Assembly (NCBI RefSeq): GCF_002201575.2
Contig: NC_058417.1
Location: forward strand, 52,747,837 to 52,811,836
DNA length: 64,000 nucleotides
Direction: 5' to 3'
Source: Neomonachus schauinslandi
Lineage: Eukaryota > Chordata > Mammalia > Carnivora > Phocidae
A program made the translations under genes and the position numbers. This document shows, one piece after another, positions 52,271 to 62,694 of this stretch (the stretch's first letter is position 1; every line of letters starts with the position of its first letter). The notes under the pieces are model-generated. The model made no database searches and had not been told where the DNA came from. It worked only from the letters and a program-made list of their open reading frames with translations.

Positions 52271-52274
52271 ATTT

Positions 52275-52377
52275 AAGAGGAGGAGCAGGGGAGAGAGGGA
52301 GACAGAGACAGAAAGACAGAGGGAAGTGGGGAGTGGGGAGGGGGGTAAGAGGGAGAGAGAGAAAGAGAGAGAGACTT
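52275..52377. repeat. Purine-rich (GA)n-type tract
   Basis: About 100 bases almost free of pyrimidines on the plus strand: gaggaggagcaggggagaga, gggagacagagacagaaaga, gtggggagtggggagggggg, gagggagagagagaaagaga. Such mirror-like tracts can form triplex (H-DNA). Confidence 0.7.
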
Positions 52378-53118
52378 TTAGCTTCCTGGATCCCTCCCCA
52401 AAGCTGGAGGTGCCCAGGGCTGAACCGTGGGCCTTCTCCCCTGCCTGTGACCCTCATCAGCAGAAACTACCCCAACCCCCATCTCAACTCCCGATGCCCC
52501 CTGGGGAAAGAAGTGGGGTAAACACTGCTGGGCCTGAGGAACGGCTGCCTGGTTTCCCCACAGAGACCCTGGAAATCACCCTCTTTCCCTCCATCACATA
52601 GTATTTACCCAGCTCTCCCCAGCCCCCCAAAAAGCAGCCTTCTGCCATTTATTTCAAGGATGTTGCCTTTGTTTTCTTCCTTTTGCTTAAGAATTTTACA
52701 ATTACGCTATCTATTCTGCTGGGCTGAGGGTGCTATTGCAAAGCACCTCCCGTGCCTTTGGGGAAGTTGGTGGTGGGCGATGCTGTGGGGAAGCGAGGGG
52801 CCCAGGGGATCAAGAGCAGCCCCTGGCCTGCTTTTCTGCACGGGGCCAGGTGAAATGAGCAAGAGAGATCTCATCACTCATGGAAAGGGACAGGAGGACC
52901 TGCCCCCTGGCTAGCAGCCCCAGAGCCCTGAGCCATAGCTTCTTTCTCATGAGCCAGGGAGAAGAAGCTTGAGGAAGGCCCACAGCTCATGACCACGGGT
53001 CAGAGCCACCATCAGCCACAACCATCAGCCTGCAGGTCGGGCCCACTGATAAGGAAAACGGATATTGCAAGCCGGTGTCTAGTGTTTTCGGGCGTCTGTT
53101 ACCAGGAGTCGATGTGGC
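52378..53118. other. Unique stretch, nothing recognised
   Basis: No gene or repeat recognised. Confidence 0.4.
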
Positions 53119-53119
53119 A

Positions 53120-53312
53120 AGTAAGTTAAGAATGTAGGTCTTTGAGCCAGACCCTGGGTTTGAATTTTACCTCTACTATTCATTAGCTGTATAATCTCTC
53201 TATGACTCAGTTTCCTTAGAAATAAAACGTGAGACTGACATCATCAGGGTCACTATAAATACCTTAACTTCTATAAAGTGCTGACAACAGTGTCTGGCAT
53301 GTGGCCAACACC
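53120..53312 (-). repeat. MIR remnant
   Basis: Reverse-complement order: gtctttgagccagaccctgg, gtttgaattttacctctact, attcattagctgtataatct, ctctatgactcagtttcctt, gggtcactataaatacctta, aagtgctgacaacagtgtct, ggcatgtggc. Confidence 0.8.
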
Positions 53313-53339
53313 TAAGAGGAGTATTTGTCGAGTAAATTT

Positions 53340-53497
53340 AATGGCCAGATTTAATCCCCACAGCAACCCTAAGAGGTAGGTACTATTATGATCTACATTT
53401 ATCCATGAGGACACTTGAAGCACAGAGAGGCTGAGACACATGCCCAGAGTCACACAGCTGGTCTATAGCAGAGCATGGATTCAAATCCAAGCAGGCT
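53340..53497 (+). repeat. MIR remnant
   Basis: Order: atttaatccccacagcaacc, ctaagaggtaggtactatta, tgatctacatttatccatga, ggacacttgaagcacagaga, ggctgagacacatgcccaga, gtcacacagctggtctatag, cagagcatggattcaaatcc. Very well preserved; lies head to head with the MIR at 53120. Confidence 0.85.
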
Positions 53498-53554
53498 GGC
53501 CCAGAGCCCAGGCGTGGCTAGGATTGCATCCTCAGTTGAAGCACGAAGGAAGCA

Positions 53555-53652
53555 CCCTGGTGCTGGAGTCAGAGGCTAGGCTCTGGGCTCAGGCTTGTCC
53601 TCCAACTGACAGGACTCAGTTTCCTTGCCTGAAAGCAAGGAGTTTCCACTGA
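53555..53652 (-). repeat. MIR fragment
   Basis: ggtgctggagtcagaggcta, ggctctgggctcaggcttgt, actgacaggactcagtttcc, ttgcctgaaagc: the reverse-complement MIR 3' half. Third MIR within 550 bases. Confidence 0.6.
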
Positions 53653-54393
53653 TTGTAGGAACAGCTCTTCCTGTTTGGGTGGCTCTAAGAGGCCAGAGGG
53701 CCCCAGTTTCTGATCCTTATCCTTGTCCCAGGCCTAGCCTCTGGGTCAAGGAAAGAGCCAGTGAAGGAGAACAGCTGCCCCCCAAGCAGGTGGATGGATG
53801 GAAGTTTCTAGAACCAGCTCCCCACATGTACCATCCGCCCAGGACTGAATCACACAGCTAGGGCCTGGGTAACAGGAATCTGAAGTGGACATAACCATTG
53901 TTCTGGTGCCTGCCTGCTCTTATCTATTGAAGGGTTCTATCAGCTTCTCTCTGACTTGACAGTCTGGATACCTCAAGGTGATGGGGCTGCTGGAGCACCC
54001 AGTCCTGATCCTCCATCCCTGACCCTTCTTCACCCTCTCTGTGGGCCCTGGGGCAGGGCGGTCTTGAGGGCAAGGAGGAGTCAGCCCCCACCTCCCTGGC
54101 CTTCTGGCCCAGCACACCCTGTCTCCCTCTTCGATGGCTGGTCCTTGGGGCAAGAGAGGGAAGGGAGTGGCCTGGAGCAGCCCCTGGTGGGGCACCCACC
54201 GGTGGGCTCCTTGTCCTTGCTCATAAGGGCTCCGCTTGCCGCACACCCACCCCAACCCCCACAGGCACGCAGGGCCCCTGATTCAGACCACGGCCTGGGA
54301 AGCGTGCTGAATGAGGATCTGGGGAGCTGAGACCCAGGAAAGAGAGGGGCACGGAGTCCCCAGCACCAGGCCCCGAACCTGATGTTTCCCCAG
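53653..54393. other. Unique stretch, nothing recognised
   Basis: Overlapping 90-125 codon frames on both strands between 53920 and 54330 reflect high GC. No gene. Confidence 0.4.
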
Positions 54394-54394
54394 C

Positions 54395-54690
54395 TGCCTA
54401 CATCAGGATCCCCTCACGTGCCGTCTGTTGAGGATTCCTGGGCCCTACCATCGACTTCCAGAAGCAGAATCTCTGGGGGGCAGGAACCTGATTCTAGAAG
54501 AGTCCCCTGGGGTATTTTTGCCCACTACAGAGCTGTGCTTCTCGTCGTGTGAGGAACGTAAACGACACCCATGTCTGGGCCTCGCCCCCAGACCAAGGCT
54601 GGGTGTCAGCCATCAGTATTCTCTTAAATGTGATGAAAATGTACATCCTGGGTTGAGAGCTACTGCCTCGGAGTTTGAGAACCACTGGCT
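54395..54690 (+). mobile_element. MER5A-type remnants, composite
   Basis: cagctgcctacatcaggatc, cctgggccctaccatcgact, tccagaagcagaatctctgg, aggaacctgattctagaaga, and at the right aatgtacatcctgggttgag, agctactgcctcggagtttg, agaaccactgg. Order and ends are those of MER5A, probably two overlapping or one interrupted copy. Confidence 0.55.
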
Positions 54691-55102
54691 GGATCTTACC
54701 CAGGAACAGAGGAGGCAAGAACCAGTGTCAGCTGGGACCCTTCGGGGTGCAGAGCCCCCAGGATCAGGTCAACCACCTGCTGCCAGGCCCGCTGTGCTAA
54801 AGGCCAAGAGGACAAGGGGCCTACATACCATACCTCCGGGGCGTGTCGGAACGAAAGCCCGGGGCTGCTGCATGGGGCCTGGCCAGGGAGTTACTGGGCC
54901 CCCCAGGAGGAGAGCAGGTTTATGCAAATGAGGCAATTAGAGAAGCATTTGAAAGAGTCAGGGAGCCAAGGGAATGAAGGCTGGGCTGCAGGAGCTGAAC
55001 GCAAGGGTCATCTCCTTCGGCTGAGGAAGGGGCAGGCAGAAGGTGGAGGTCAAGGCCCTCAGTCTGGACACTAGTTCCTGGAGGCCAGAGGCCAGTGGCC
55101 TG

Positions 55103-55240
55103 CAGACGTGTTTGGTGGGCACGACTGGGGTGGGATGCCACTGGTCTCAGGTGGGTAGAGGCCAGGGATGCTGCAAAAGCCCCCCAAACAAGAATGACCT
55201 GGCCCCAAATGTCCACAGGGCCCAGGCTGAGAACTCTGAG
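55103..55240 (+). mobile_element. Second MER20 hAT-Charlie remnant
   Basis: Order: gacgtgtttggtgggcacga, ctggggtgggatgccactgg, tctcaggtgggtagaggcca, gggatgctgcaaaagccccc, aagaatgacctggccccaaa, tgtccacagggcccaggctg, agaactctgag. Same orientation as the copy 3.5 kb to the left. Confidence 0.8.
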
Positions 55241-55993
55241 AGCAGAGCTGGCTGTAGCTGGAGGGGAGGGGGGAGGTTGCTGGGAGGGGGAGGGTGGCCC
55301 AGGCTGTGTGGGTCCTGAATGAGGATTCTAAGCCTGGCACTCTAAACAGAGCCGTTTGGGGAAAGTCCAAAGGATCAAAGCACAGGAGGGGGTCTGCAGA
55401 GAAACAGGGGACCTGATGATGTGGCCCCTGGGGGCAAGAAAACATTAAAGCGAAGCAGTTAACCTGCAGTTAAGGGGGCTGGAAGTCCCTTCCTAATGAT
55501 CTGGGGACCAGAGGCCCAAGCCTCTCTGCCTCTCTGCCAGCCCACCTGGAGGACAGGAAAACCAAATCCCTGCCCTCGGGAGTTTCCAGCTTGGAAAAGG
55601 AATGAGGGGCCCACCAGCAAAAACAATACCCCAAATGGTTCACCCCAGCTGGCTGGAGAGAGGCCCCGCGGACCTGGGGTGGGGAGAAGCCCTGGGAGGC
55701 TCCCAGCAGGAGGGGAGGCTGGGACCAGGGCAAGCGAGGCACCCAGTGGCCAGAGCACAGAATTTCAGGATGCCCTGCCCGCGGACTTCTGAGGGTCCTC
55801 GCTCCTTCCCTTTCTCTCCTCCTCCTGGAATGACTCATCTCCCCCTGTCTGTGCACATGCTATTTCCAAATAAGTTCCAACCCCCTCAAAATTTCTGCTC
55901 GGCGTCTCTGCTTCCTCTCCTGGCAAAACTTCTCAAAGCCTGGCCTACCCTCCCTGTCTCCACCTTGTCGCTTCTCATCTACTTCTCAAACAT
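55241..55993. other. GC-rich unique stretch
   Basis: Overlapping frames up to 143 codons on both strands, no domain. No gene or repeat recognised. Confidence 0.4.
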
Positions 55994-55994
55994 T

Positions 55995-56430
55995 GATTTC
56001 TATTGTGGTAAAATATGGGTCCCATCATGGTGACCATTTTAAGCATTTTTAAGCGTACAACTCAGTGGCATTGAGCACATTCGAATACACCACAATCACC
56101 ACTGGCGATTTCCAGAACTTTTTCATCCTTCCAAACAAATTCTGCAATGCTGAGGGTAGAAAGGCCTCAGCTCCCCTCCTCCAGCCCCTGCTAATCTCTG
56201 CTTTCCTTGCTGTGTCTGTGAATTTGCCTATTCGAGAAACTTCACAGGAGTGGACTTGAGCCGTATGTGGCCTCTGGATCTGGCCTCTCCCACTGAACAT
56301 CGTGTTGTCGGGCATACTTGAACTTCTTTTTCTGGTATAACTTCTTTCTTTTTTTCTGGCTAGTATTTCCTAGTATTCTGCCACGTGGCTAGAGCGCATC
56401 ATCCGTGGACGGCCATGAGATGGAGGCTGC
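55995..56430 (-). mobile_element. Old L1 3' fragment
   Basis: Plus strand antisense order: tattgtggtaaaatatgggt, tgaccattttaagcattttt, aagcgtacaactcagtggca, ttgagcacattcgaatacac, cacaatcaccactggcgatt, tccagaactttttcatcctt, gaatttgcctattcgagaaa, cttgaacttctttttctgg. No coding capacity. Confidence 0.8.
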
Positions 56431-56449
56431 CTCGAACAGGTGTGCAACA

Positions 56450-56700
56450 CCCTGGTTCCTGTTCTCTCTGTTCAACCCGTGTTAATCTGGCTTCTTTCCA
56501 CCACCGAAAGCATCCTAATCACGGCCACTGACAAGGTGCCCGCTGCCCAAAACAAGGGACGCAGTGCAAACCCCTGACGTTTCCTTCCCCTTGAAATGCT
56601 CTTCCCTTGCTTCTGGGACCCCACACATCTTGCTTCTGTAGATGCATCCTCAAAATCTCCTCTGCTCTCTCCTCTCCTACCGCCCCCCCACCCCAGCTTC
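56450..56700 (-). repeat. L2-like fragment, weak
   Basis: ttaatctggcttctttccac, ccttgaaatgctcttccctt and gcttctgggaccccacacat resemble L2 reverse-complement strings. Low confidence in boundaries. Confidence 0.35.
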
Positions 56701-56869
56701 CTAAGGTTGGAATGCTGAGTCCCCTGGGTTCTCTTACCTCCTTACTGAATATTTTCTAGATTTCGTGTGATCTCTTTGCACTAAATATTTTACATGAAAT
56801 CCCATTTCTCCAGCCCATGGGTTATGTGTTCCTATATATTCTACTGTCTATTTGACCTTTCCACTTGGG

Positions 56870-56962
56870 TCACTTACATTTTAATATGTCCAAATTCAAG
56901 CTGTGATCTTCCTGCCCCCACCCGCACCACGTCCACCTCTTTAGCTGTCACTCCCTCCCCCA
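56870..56962 (-). repeat. L2 fragment, left of an L1
   Basis: cattttaatatgtccaaatt, caagctgtgatcttcctgcc match L2 reverse complement (aatatgtccaaaactgaactcctgatcttcc). It appears to continue after the L1 at about 57375. Confidence 0.5.
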
Positions 56963-56964
56963 AG

Positions 56965-57310
56965 GCCATCCCCCAGCCCTAAACAACCCCTAATATACTG
57001 TCTGTCTCTAGGGATTTGCCTGTTCTGGACATTTCATATACATGGGATCACACAACATGGGATCTTTTGTGACCGGCTTCTGCCATTCAGCGTGGCGCTG
57101 CCAAGGTGTGTTCGCATGGAGTGCCAGCGTCTCACCCCTTTCTGTGGCCAAATGATACTCCGTCGCATGAATAGACCACGTTCTTTTCACCCGTTGATGG
57201 ACATTGGAGTTGTTTCCACCTTTTGGCGATTGTGAATGACGCTGCTGTGATCGTTCGTGTCCACATGTTTGCGTGGACATGCGTCTCCGCTGTTCTGGGG
57301 TGCGCGGCTG
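56965..57310 (-). mobile_element. Old L1 3' fragment, unusually CpG-rich
   Basis: Antisense L1 order: tctctagggatttgcctgtt, ctggacatttcatatacatg, ggatcacacaacatgggatc, ttttgtgaccggcttctgcc, tctgtggccaaatgatactc, cccgttgatggacattggag, ttgtttccaccttttggcga, ttgtgaatgacgctgctgtg. It keeps many CpGs where this family usually has TG or CA. Confidence 0.82.
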
Positions 57311-57374
57311 GGGGAGGCACGGCGGGCCACGGGGGAGCTCCAGATTGTTGTCCCAAGTGGCTGTCCTGCCTCCA

Positions 57375-57610
57375 CTCTTGTCTCTTTTCAAATCTACTCT
57401 TCGCAGAGCAGCTGGTGTGATCTTTAAAAATAAACTTCAAATCATGTTTCTTCCTTCTTTTAAAGTCCTTTGATGACTCCCCACTGTTCTTACGATTAAA
57501 TACAAATGATTTACAGTGGCCCGCAGACCCTGTGGCCGGGCAATGCCCGCGCCCTGGGGCCGTGCCGCTCACTGGCTCCCACTCCTGGCTTCCTCCCTGC
57601 GGCTCGACAG
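57375..57610 (-). repeat. L2 fragment
   Basis: Plus strand: gcagctggtgtgatctttaa, caaatcatgtttcttccttc, aaagtcctttgatgactccc, cactgttcttacgattaaat, acagtggcccgcagaccctg. L2 reverse-complement order (gcagccagagtgatccttt ... aaaccctccaatggcttccc ... cctacaaggccctac). Confidence 0.65.
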
Positions 57611-57734
57611 GCCTGGCATCTTTCTTCCGAAGGCGTCCTGCCATCTCCACTCCGCCTCCAGTGCTCCTAACCTGTAGGAGTTCCCTGGGGAGGCGGTAAC
57701 AAAACAGCAGAAACCGATCCCCTCCCAGCCCGGG

Positions 57735-58055
57735 AGGCCAGAAGGCTGAAATCAAGGTGTGGGCAGGGTCACCCTCTTCTTCCTGGCCTCTCCCAGGTTG
57801 CAGTACTTGCTGGAGACTCTTGGCATCCCTTGGCTTGTGGCCACACCGCTCCGATCTCTGCCATGGCCAGCTTCCCTCTGATTATGGCTCGTCTCTTCTG
57901 ACAAGGACACCAGTCATATTGGATGAAGGGCCCACCCTACTCCACGGTGACCTCATCTTAACTGATTACATCTGCAATGACCCTATCTCCAGATAGTTCA
58001 TATACTGAGGTTCTGGGAAACAGGAATTTGGGGGTGAGGCATTATTTAACCTAGT
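57735..58055 (-). mobile_element. MaLR LTR remnant
   Basis: Antisense signature: gcatcccttggcttgtggcc, gctcgtctcttctgacaagg, acaccagtcatattggatga, agggcccaccctactccacg, tgacctcatcttaactgatt, acatctgcaatgaccctatc, ttatttaacctagtacag. Confidence 0.82.
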
Positions 58056-58300
58056 ACAGCCCTGTTCCTCATGTCTCAGCTCAAATACCACTCCTTTCCC
58101 ACATCCCTTCCACCCCAGCAGTCCTTCCCCACTGTACCTTTCTGACTCCTTTTTGGCCTCTCCACCTGCTATAACGAGGGTTAGTTTTTGGTTTACTTGC
58201 TCATTTCCCCTCCTGGTGTGAAAGCCTCGTGTAGCAGGCTCCTTGTCTACCTTATTCATCGCTCTAACCCTGAAATCCACTGCCTGACTCAGTGCAACTC
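58056..58300 (-). mobile_element. L2 3' fragment
   Basis: Plus strand: gttcctcatgtctcagctca, aataccactcctttcccaca, ctttctgactcctttttggc, gctcatttcccctcctggtg, cttattcatcgctctaaccc, follow L2 reverse complement (ctctgctcaaatgtcacctcct ... ccccactagaatgtaagc). Confidence 0.6.
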
Positions 58301-58301
58301 T

Positions 58302-59010
58302 TCAGGAAGGAGGAAGCCCAGACGGGTCCACGCAGGGGCCCGTGAGCAGCCTGCCGATGCGTGGCTGGTGACCCCCGATCCCCCAGTCCGGGGCGTGCTC
58401 GATGGTGGCTGTACCCCGGCCCAGCTCCACAGTCTCAGGGCCAGCGCCAGCTCTCAAGGGCACGCTCGGGTCGTCCAGCACACGCTGCACCACACTGCAC
58501 GCGGACGCCAGATGGGTGTTGGGAACACACGTGGATAACTACACGGGAGCTACAGTCCGAACTCCCAAGAGAGCAAGCTTCTCTCTGAGGTGTCGCTGGA
58601 ATGAGAATGAGCCTCTGCCAAATCCCCTTGCCAGCAGGAGGTCTGAGGCCATCCAAAGGCATCCTTCCCGTGCACGAGGCACAGACGGCTCTGGGGAGGG
58701 GTCTGGTCTGGTCATCTCAGGCCACTTGGACGCGCGACGCTGAGGATGCCCCCGAGGCTCAGTGCTGTACCCCGCACGGTGGTGGCCCCCATCTCCGGGC
58801 TGGCTGCCTTCCTCTGCCCCTTCCGAGACGTAGGCGATGCGGACCTGCACGTGGTGGGGAATCGGCAGCCTCAGGGAGGCTGGGGCCGAATATCACCCGC
58901 TCGATGAAGTGCTGTCTGGCGCCTGGCATCCTGCGGCTGCTCTTGGGTTTAAGAGTACCTGCCAGGAACAGCGCGGAGACTGGGAAGCCAAGGTGCAAGA
59001 CTGCAAACGT
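58302..59010 (-). pseudogene. CpG-rich coding-like stretch, unidentified; possible decayed retrocopy
   Basis: About 700 bases of repeat-free, CpG-rich DNA between an L2 and a MaLR LTR. On the minus strand three open stretches follow one another: 58759-58998 (79 codons, containing RQHFIERVIFGPSLPEAAD), 58539-58850 (103 codons, containing VQVRIAYVSEGAEEG) and 58302-58493 (63 codons, containing VQRVLDDPSVPL). These read like globular protein, unlike the low-complexity frames elsewhere, and they shift frame where the first two overlap, as a pseudogene would. I recognise no family, see no poly-A tract at the expected end, and cannot rule out chance in GC-rich DNA. Confidence 0.3.
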
Positions 59011-59087
59011 GGCTCCGTTTCTCCTGTCTCCCTATCCCCTCAGGCTTCACAGTGTGCAAGAGACGGGGTTCACCTCCCGCCCGTATC

Positions 59088-59490
59088 GCTTTCCCAGGGC
59101 TGCTGTGACAAATGACCCTAACCTGCATGGCTTCCACAAGAGAATTTATTCTCTTACATATCTGGAGGCGAGAAGTCCAAAGTCAAGGTGACAGCAGAGC
59201 AAGAAGCCATTCCCTGCCTCTCTCCTGGCTTCCCAGTGGCCACCACCAGTCCTGGACACTCCGGTCTCTGCCCCCAACCTCACACGGCTTTTTGTCTCCA
59301 TGTCACCTCCTCCTCCCTTAGGAAACCAGCCATTGGATTTAAGACTCATCCTAAATCCAGGATGATCTTATCTGGAGAAGCTTAATTAACTTCATTACAC
59401 CTGCAAAGACCCCAGTTCCACATAAGGCCACGTTCTGAAGTTCCATGTGGACATGACTTTGGGAGGGACACTGTTTAACCTATTACACCA
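59088..59490 (-). mobile_element. MaLR LTR remnant, near full length
   Basis: Antisense order: tttcccagggctgctgtgac, aaatgaccctaacctgcatg, acatatctggaggcgagaag, tccaaagtcaaggtgacagc, ccattggatttaagactcat, acacctgcaaagaccccagt, tccacataaggccacgttct, ggacactgtttaacctatta. Confidence 0.85.
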
Positions 59491-59494
59491 CCCT

Positions 59495-59878
59495 TTGACT
59501 CTGGATGGCCTTGTGTCTTGCTTTGGCCAAGAAAGACAATGCTGTAGAAGCGACGGTGTTCAGTTCTAAGGCCATGAAGCCCCTGCTCTTGCTCGCTGAA
59601 CCTGAGACCACCTGTGGGCAATCCTGACCAGCCCACGGAAGGTGAAGCACAACACAGAGAGGGGCCCCAGTCTTTCCAGCCGAGCCATCCCAGACCAGCC
59701 AGCCGCCGGCCCGACTGGCTACTGAGCCCAGAGAAGCCTGGTCCGCAGAGAAGAAGACTCAGATCAGCTGGTTGCAGCCCGAATTAGAAACCCGTAGAGG
59801 CAAGGCTGAATAACCGGTTGTTGTTATAAGCCACCAAGTTTGGGACTGTTAACACAACGACAGATGACAGATTCACAA
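59495..59878 (+). mobile_element. LTR-like remnant, opposite orientation
   Basis: ttgtgtcttgctttggccaa, gctcgctgaacctgagacca, cctgtgggcaatcctgacca, gcccacggaaggtgaagcac, gttgttataagccaccaagt, ttgggactgttaacacaacg, acagatgacagattcac. The end (taagccactaagttt ... taacaga) is typical of old mammalian LTRs. It lies back to back with the MaLR LTR. Confidence 0.6.
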
Positions 59879-61135
59879 GATATGATTGGTTTGGGGCAAA
59901 TGCGGTGGGGGGGAGGTGGTGCTGTTTCTTGGGGCTACTGGGTATAACAAAAGTAGTGACCTAACACGCAGGCCATCCTCTAGTGACCGGGCAGTCTGGA
60001 CATCTTCCCAGCCACCTCAGAAATAACAGCCGATTCTACTGAATTCCCCAGCACGTGCAAACGCCTGTCGTTCCTAGCACCTTTCTTGTGAAGCCGTATG
60101 CCTGCTGGTGCCTCATAAAGGGCATGGAGGTGGTGGTGGTGATGCTCCTGATAGAAGCCAGGGTCCAAGCCAGGGTCCAATCCACCAAGATTCAGAAAAA
60201 AATGAGCAACTGCCCACCAGCCTCCCCAGTTCACTGACTAGTGCTCTATCATCAGGAGCATGAGAAGAGGAATACCCCCTCCATACCTCAAAGACATGGA
60301 AGCCAAGAAGTCACCAGTTTGAAATCCCAGAGAGGGGACTCCCCATCTGACCTGGCCAGGGCCACCGATGAAGAGCCCAAGAGCCAGCCATCCACAGGTG
60401 CCCCAAACATGCTGACTGAAATGAATCATTTGCCTTGCAAGCGTACTTATTTTCTCCTTTATACCTGGAGAGAAATGGCCCATGAACTGGAAATTTCCAG
60501 AGCAGTAGGCTGAACTTTTTGTCTGAATGGGAACAACTTTCTTTTAAAGTGCAACCATTTGCACTGTTCAATTCCACCATTAAAGGACAATGGCCAATTT
60601 GCTGCGGACCTGGGCTGTCGGTTTTGTCTAAAGAGTGAGTGTGTGGGGGATTTACTAACCTGGCTGTGATTGCCCATGAAAACAGGTTATTTAACAGGAT
60701 TTAAATACTGTGCTCTGAAGCTCAACAGCAATGTGGAGGCAGCTGGAGAATTGGAGGAGCATATCTCCCTTCTGGCTCTTAATGAGAGAAGGCAGAAAAG
60801 CGGGAGAGACAGGAAAGAACCAGAGCCAAAGAGGTGGGCGGGACGACCCCAATCAAGGGAGAGCACCTGCTCTTTTTAAGGTGATGGTAAAATCACTCAA
60901 TCACTTTTTCACTAGTTTCAACAAGTGTTTCTTTTTTTTTTAAAGGATCAGCTGGGCTCAAGGCTCTCAGATGGCACTAAACCAAAGCGGACGAATATCA
61001 ATCTTTGTGGGCTTCCTGGAGGAGGCATTTTGGAGCACAATTCTTAAGTTAATCTTTTGATGCTTGTTTCCTCCCAACCTCCTGCCTCCCCCTACCCTGC
61101 CGGCTTGCCAAGTGAAGGAATGACTAGAAGACAAG
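59879..61135. other. Unique stretch with a tandem 13-mer
   Basis: agccagggtccaa occurs twice in tandem at 60158-60180 with a repeat edge. A T9-10 run lies at 60931-60942. No gene or large repeat. Confidence 0.4.
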
Positions 61136-61139
61136 CATT

Positions 61140-61305
61140 AGTGTCAGGAGGCTGGCTCTTCCTGTACTGACTATGGTCTTAGGTTATAGGATAGCCTTGG
61201 TTTTCTCATCTGTAAAAAGGGGATCATTATACCTACCTCATATGATTGTTTTCAGAAATGAATGAAAGTGTAGGTAAAGCTTCTGGCATGATACAAGGCA
61301 CACGT
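61140..61305 (-). repeat. MIR remnant
   Basis: Reverse-complement order: gtcaggaggctggctcttcc, ccttggttttctcatctgta, aaaaggggatcattatacct, acctcatatgattgttttca, gaaatgaatgaaagtgtagg, taaagcttctggcatgatac. Confidence 0.8.
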
Positions 61306-61461
61306 GAGAGGCAAGCAAGCGTCAGTTTCCCTTCTCTTCCCAATCAGCCTCTGCCAGGCTACGTTACCCTCTTTCTAAAAGTCTGCCTAGGATTTTGTCC
61401 CTTCCCTCTGCCTAGATGTCACGGAGTTTGGGGGCGCCTCTGCCCTCAACAGCACCGTATG

Positions 61462-61560
61462 GTGGCTCAGAATGAGGCCAGGGTTAGGCTTCCAGATTTG
61501 GATCTTCGCTCCCTGACTTACCTGCTGTGTGATGTTGGATGTGACACTGAGCCCCCTTAA
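61462..61560 (-). repeat. MIR fragment
   Basis: Plus strand: gggttaggcttccagatttg, gatcttcgctccctgactta, cctgctgtgtgatgttggat, gtgacactgagccccc, the MIR reverse-complement 3' part. Confidence 0.6.
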
Positions 61561-61629
61561 TTTGCTCAGACTCGCATGAAACACACAGCACACGCTTCAT
61601 GGGGCTTTTAGCGGGAAGGGAGGCCATCC

Positions 61630-61690
61630 ACATAGGAACACGTTCCTAGGGGCTGGGCACATAGTATGCGTTCAATAAACGAAGCTGTTG
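61630..61690 (-). repeat. L2 3' terminal fragment
   Basis: gggctgggcacatagtatgc, gttcaataaacgaagctg matches the L2 end in reverse complement. Confidence 0.55.
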
Positions 61691-62565
61691 CCCATCGTCG
61701 TTAGGAACCATGCCCGCAAGGGAGGTGTTTTGCTGGAGGACTGCAAATCTATTCTACACCTGCCATTGGTAAAGAGATCTTTGTTCTGACTTGAAACACA
61801 AAAACGATGACAACCTGCCCAAGCCCACCCCCGTGAAGCTGCAGGTGGCCTCCCCTGCCGAGCCCCACAGCTTCCAAGTGGAAAGAGTTTCACATCCACA
61901 TGTAATTTGCCCAATTACTCCATCTGCTCACAACTTAGTCCCTCCAAAGCACACAAAGACTCTTTGAAGACGGACTGTACTGGGTGAGGGAACAGAAAAT
62001 GCTCAGTTATCTATACAAATGGCAGGGAAGAAACTCTCTTTCCTATTTGGCTCAAGAATGTATTATATGACCCCTTTCTACTGCAGCTTTACCTCCGCAT
62101 TCTGCTTTGCTTGCTCCAATTCCAGGACAACTTTTCCTTTCCTGCGATTGCACTGTCTGAGGTGGATGGGAGGGTTGAATTGGGAGGGGGTAGGAGGCAA
62201 GAGTGGGGGAACAGTCTAATGCCCCAACCGCACATTTTCCAAACACCAGACCAGGACCCACAGCGCGAGGGGATTTGTGTGTGCACGTACGTCAAAGATG
62301 GCGATCTGGGACGTGTGACGCCATGGCTGGAATACTGGCATTTCAGTGGTGTACGGGCACAAAGGAAAATAATTCTCAAACTCAGAGCTGTGCTAAAAAA
62401 ATCTGGGGTGTATGGTAACCATTACAGGTCCAGGGAACTTAATCTTGAATTTTACATTTGCCGCAAAACAGAAAAATCAGAAGCAAGTAACACATAGCAG
62501 GGGCAGGCTCCGGGTGCCCACTGAGAGCTGGGCTTGCCGTGAGACATGTCGTTCTCTATTCGAGT
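61691..62565. other. Unique stretch, nothing recognised
   Basis: No gene or repeat recognised. Frames up to 128 codons without domains. Confidence 0.4.
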
Positions 62566-62574
62566 CGCTCACTG

Positions 62575-62650
62575 CCCTGAACATCAATTATTTGCCATTA
62601 TTATTTATTAATTAACTGTCATTAATTATGGACGCACTTTTGGCCTAATG
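62575..62650. promoter_or_regulatory. Dense homeodomain-type site cluster
   Basis: Within 65 bases: caattatttgccattattat, ttattaattaactgtcatta, attatggacgcac. TTAATTAA, ATTAATTA, CAATTA and CATTAATTATG cores overlap. Such clusters occur in enhancers of developmental genes, but also arise in plain AT-rich DNA. Confidence 0.35.
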
Positions 62651-62694
62651 GGTGTCTCCCTAGCTCTATGCTTTGCTCATGATGGCAAAGGCTA

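Noticed and set aside
54177..54200. Second CTCF-like motif (gccccaccaggggctg on the minus strand)
   Set aside because: The GGGGGCGC part is broken to GGGGCTG, so the match is too weak to list as a feature.
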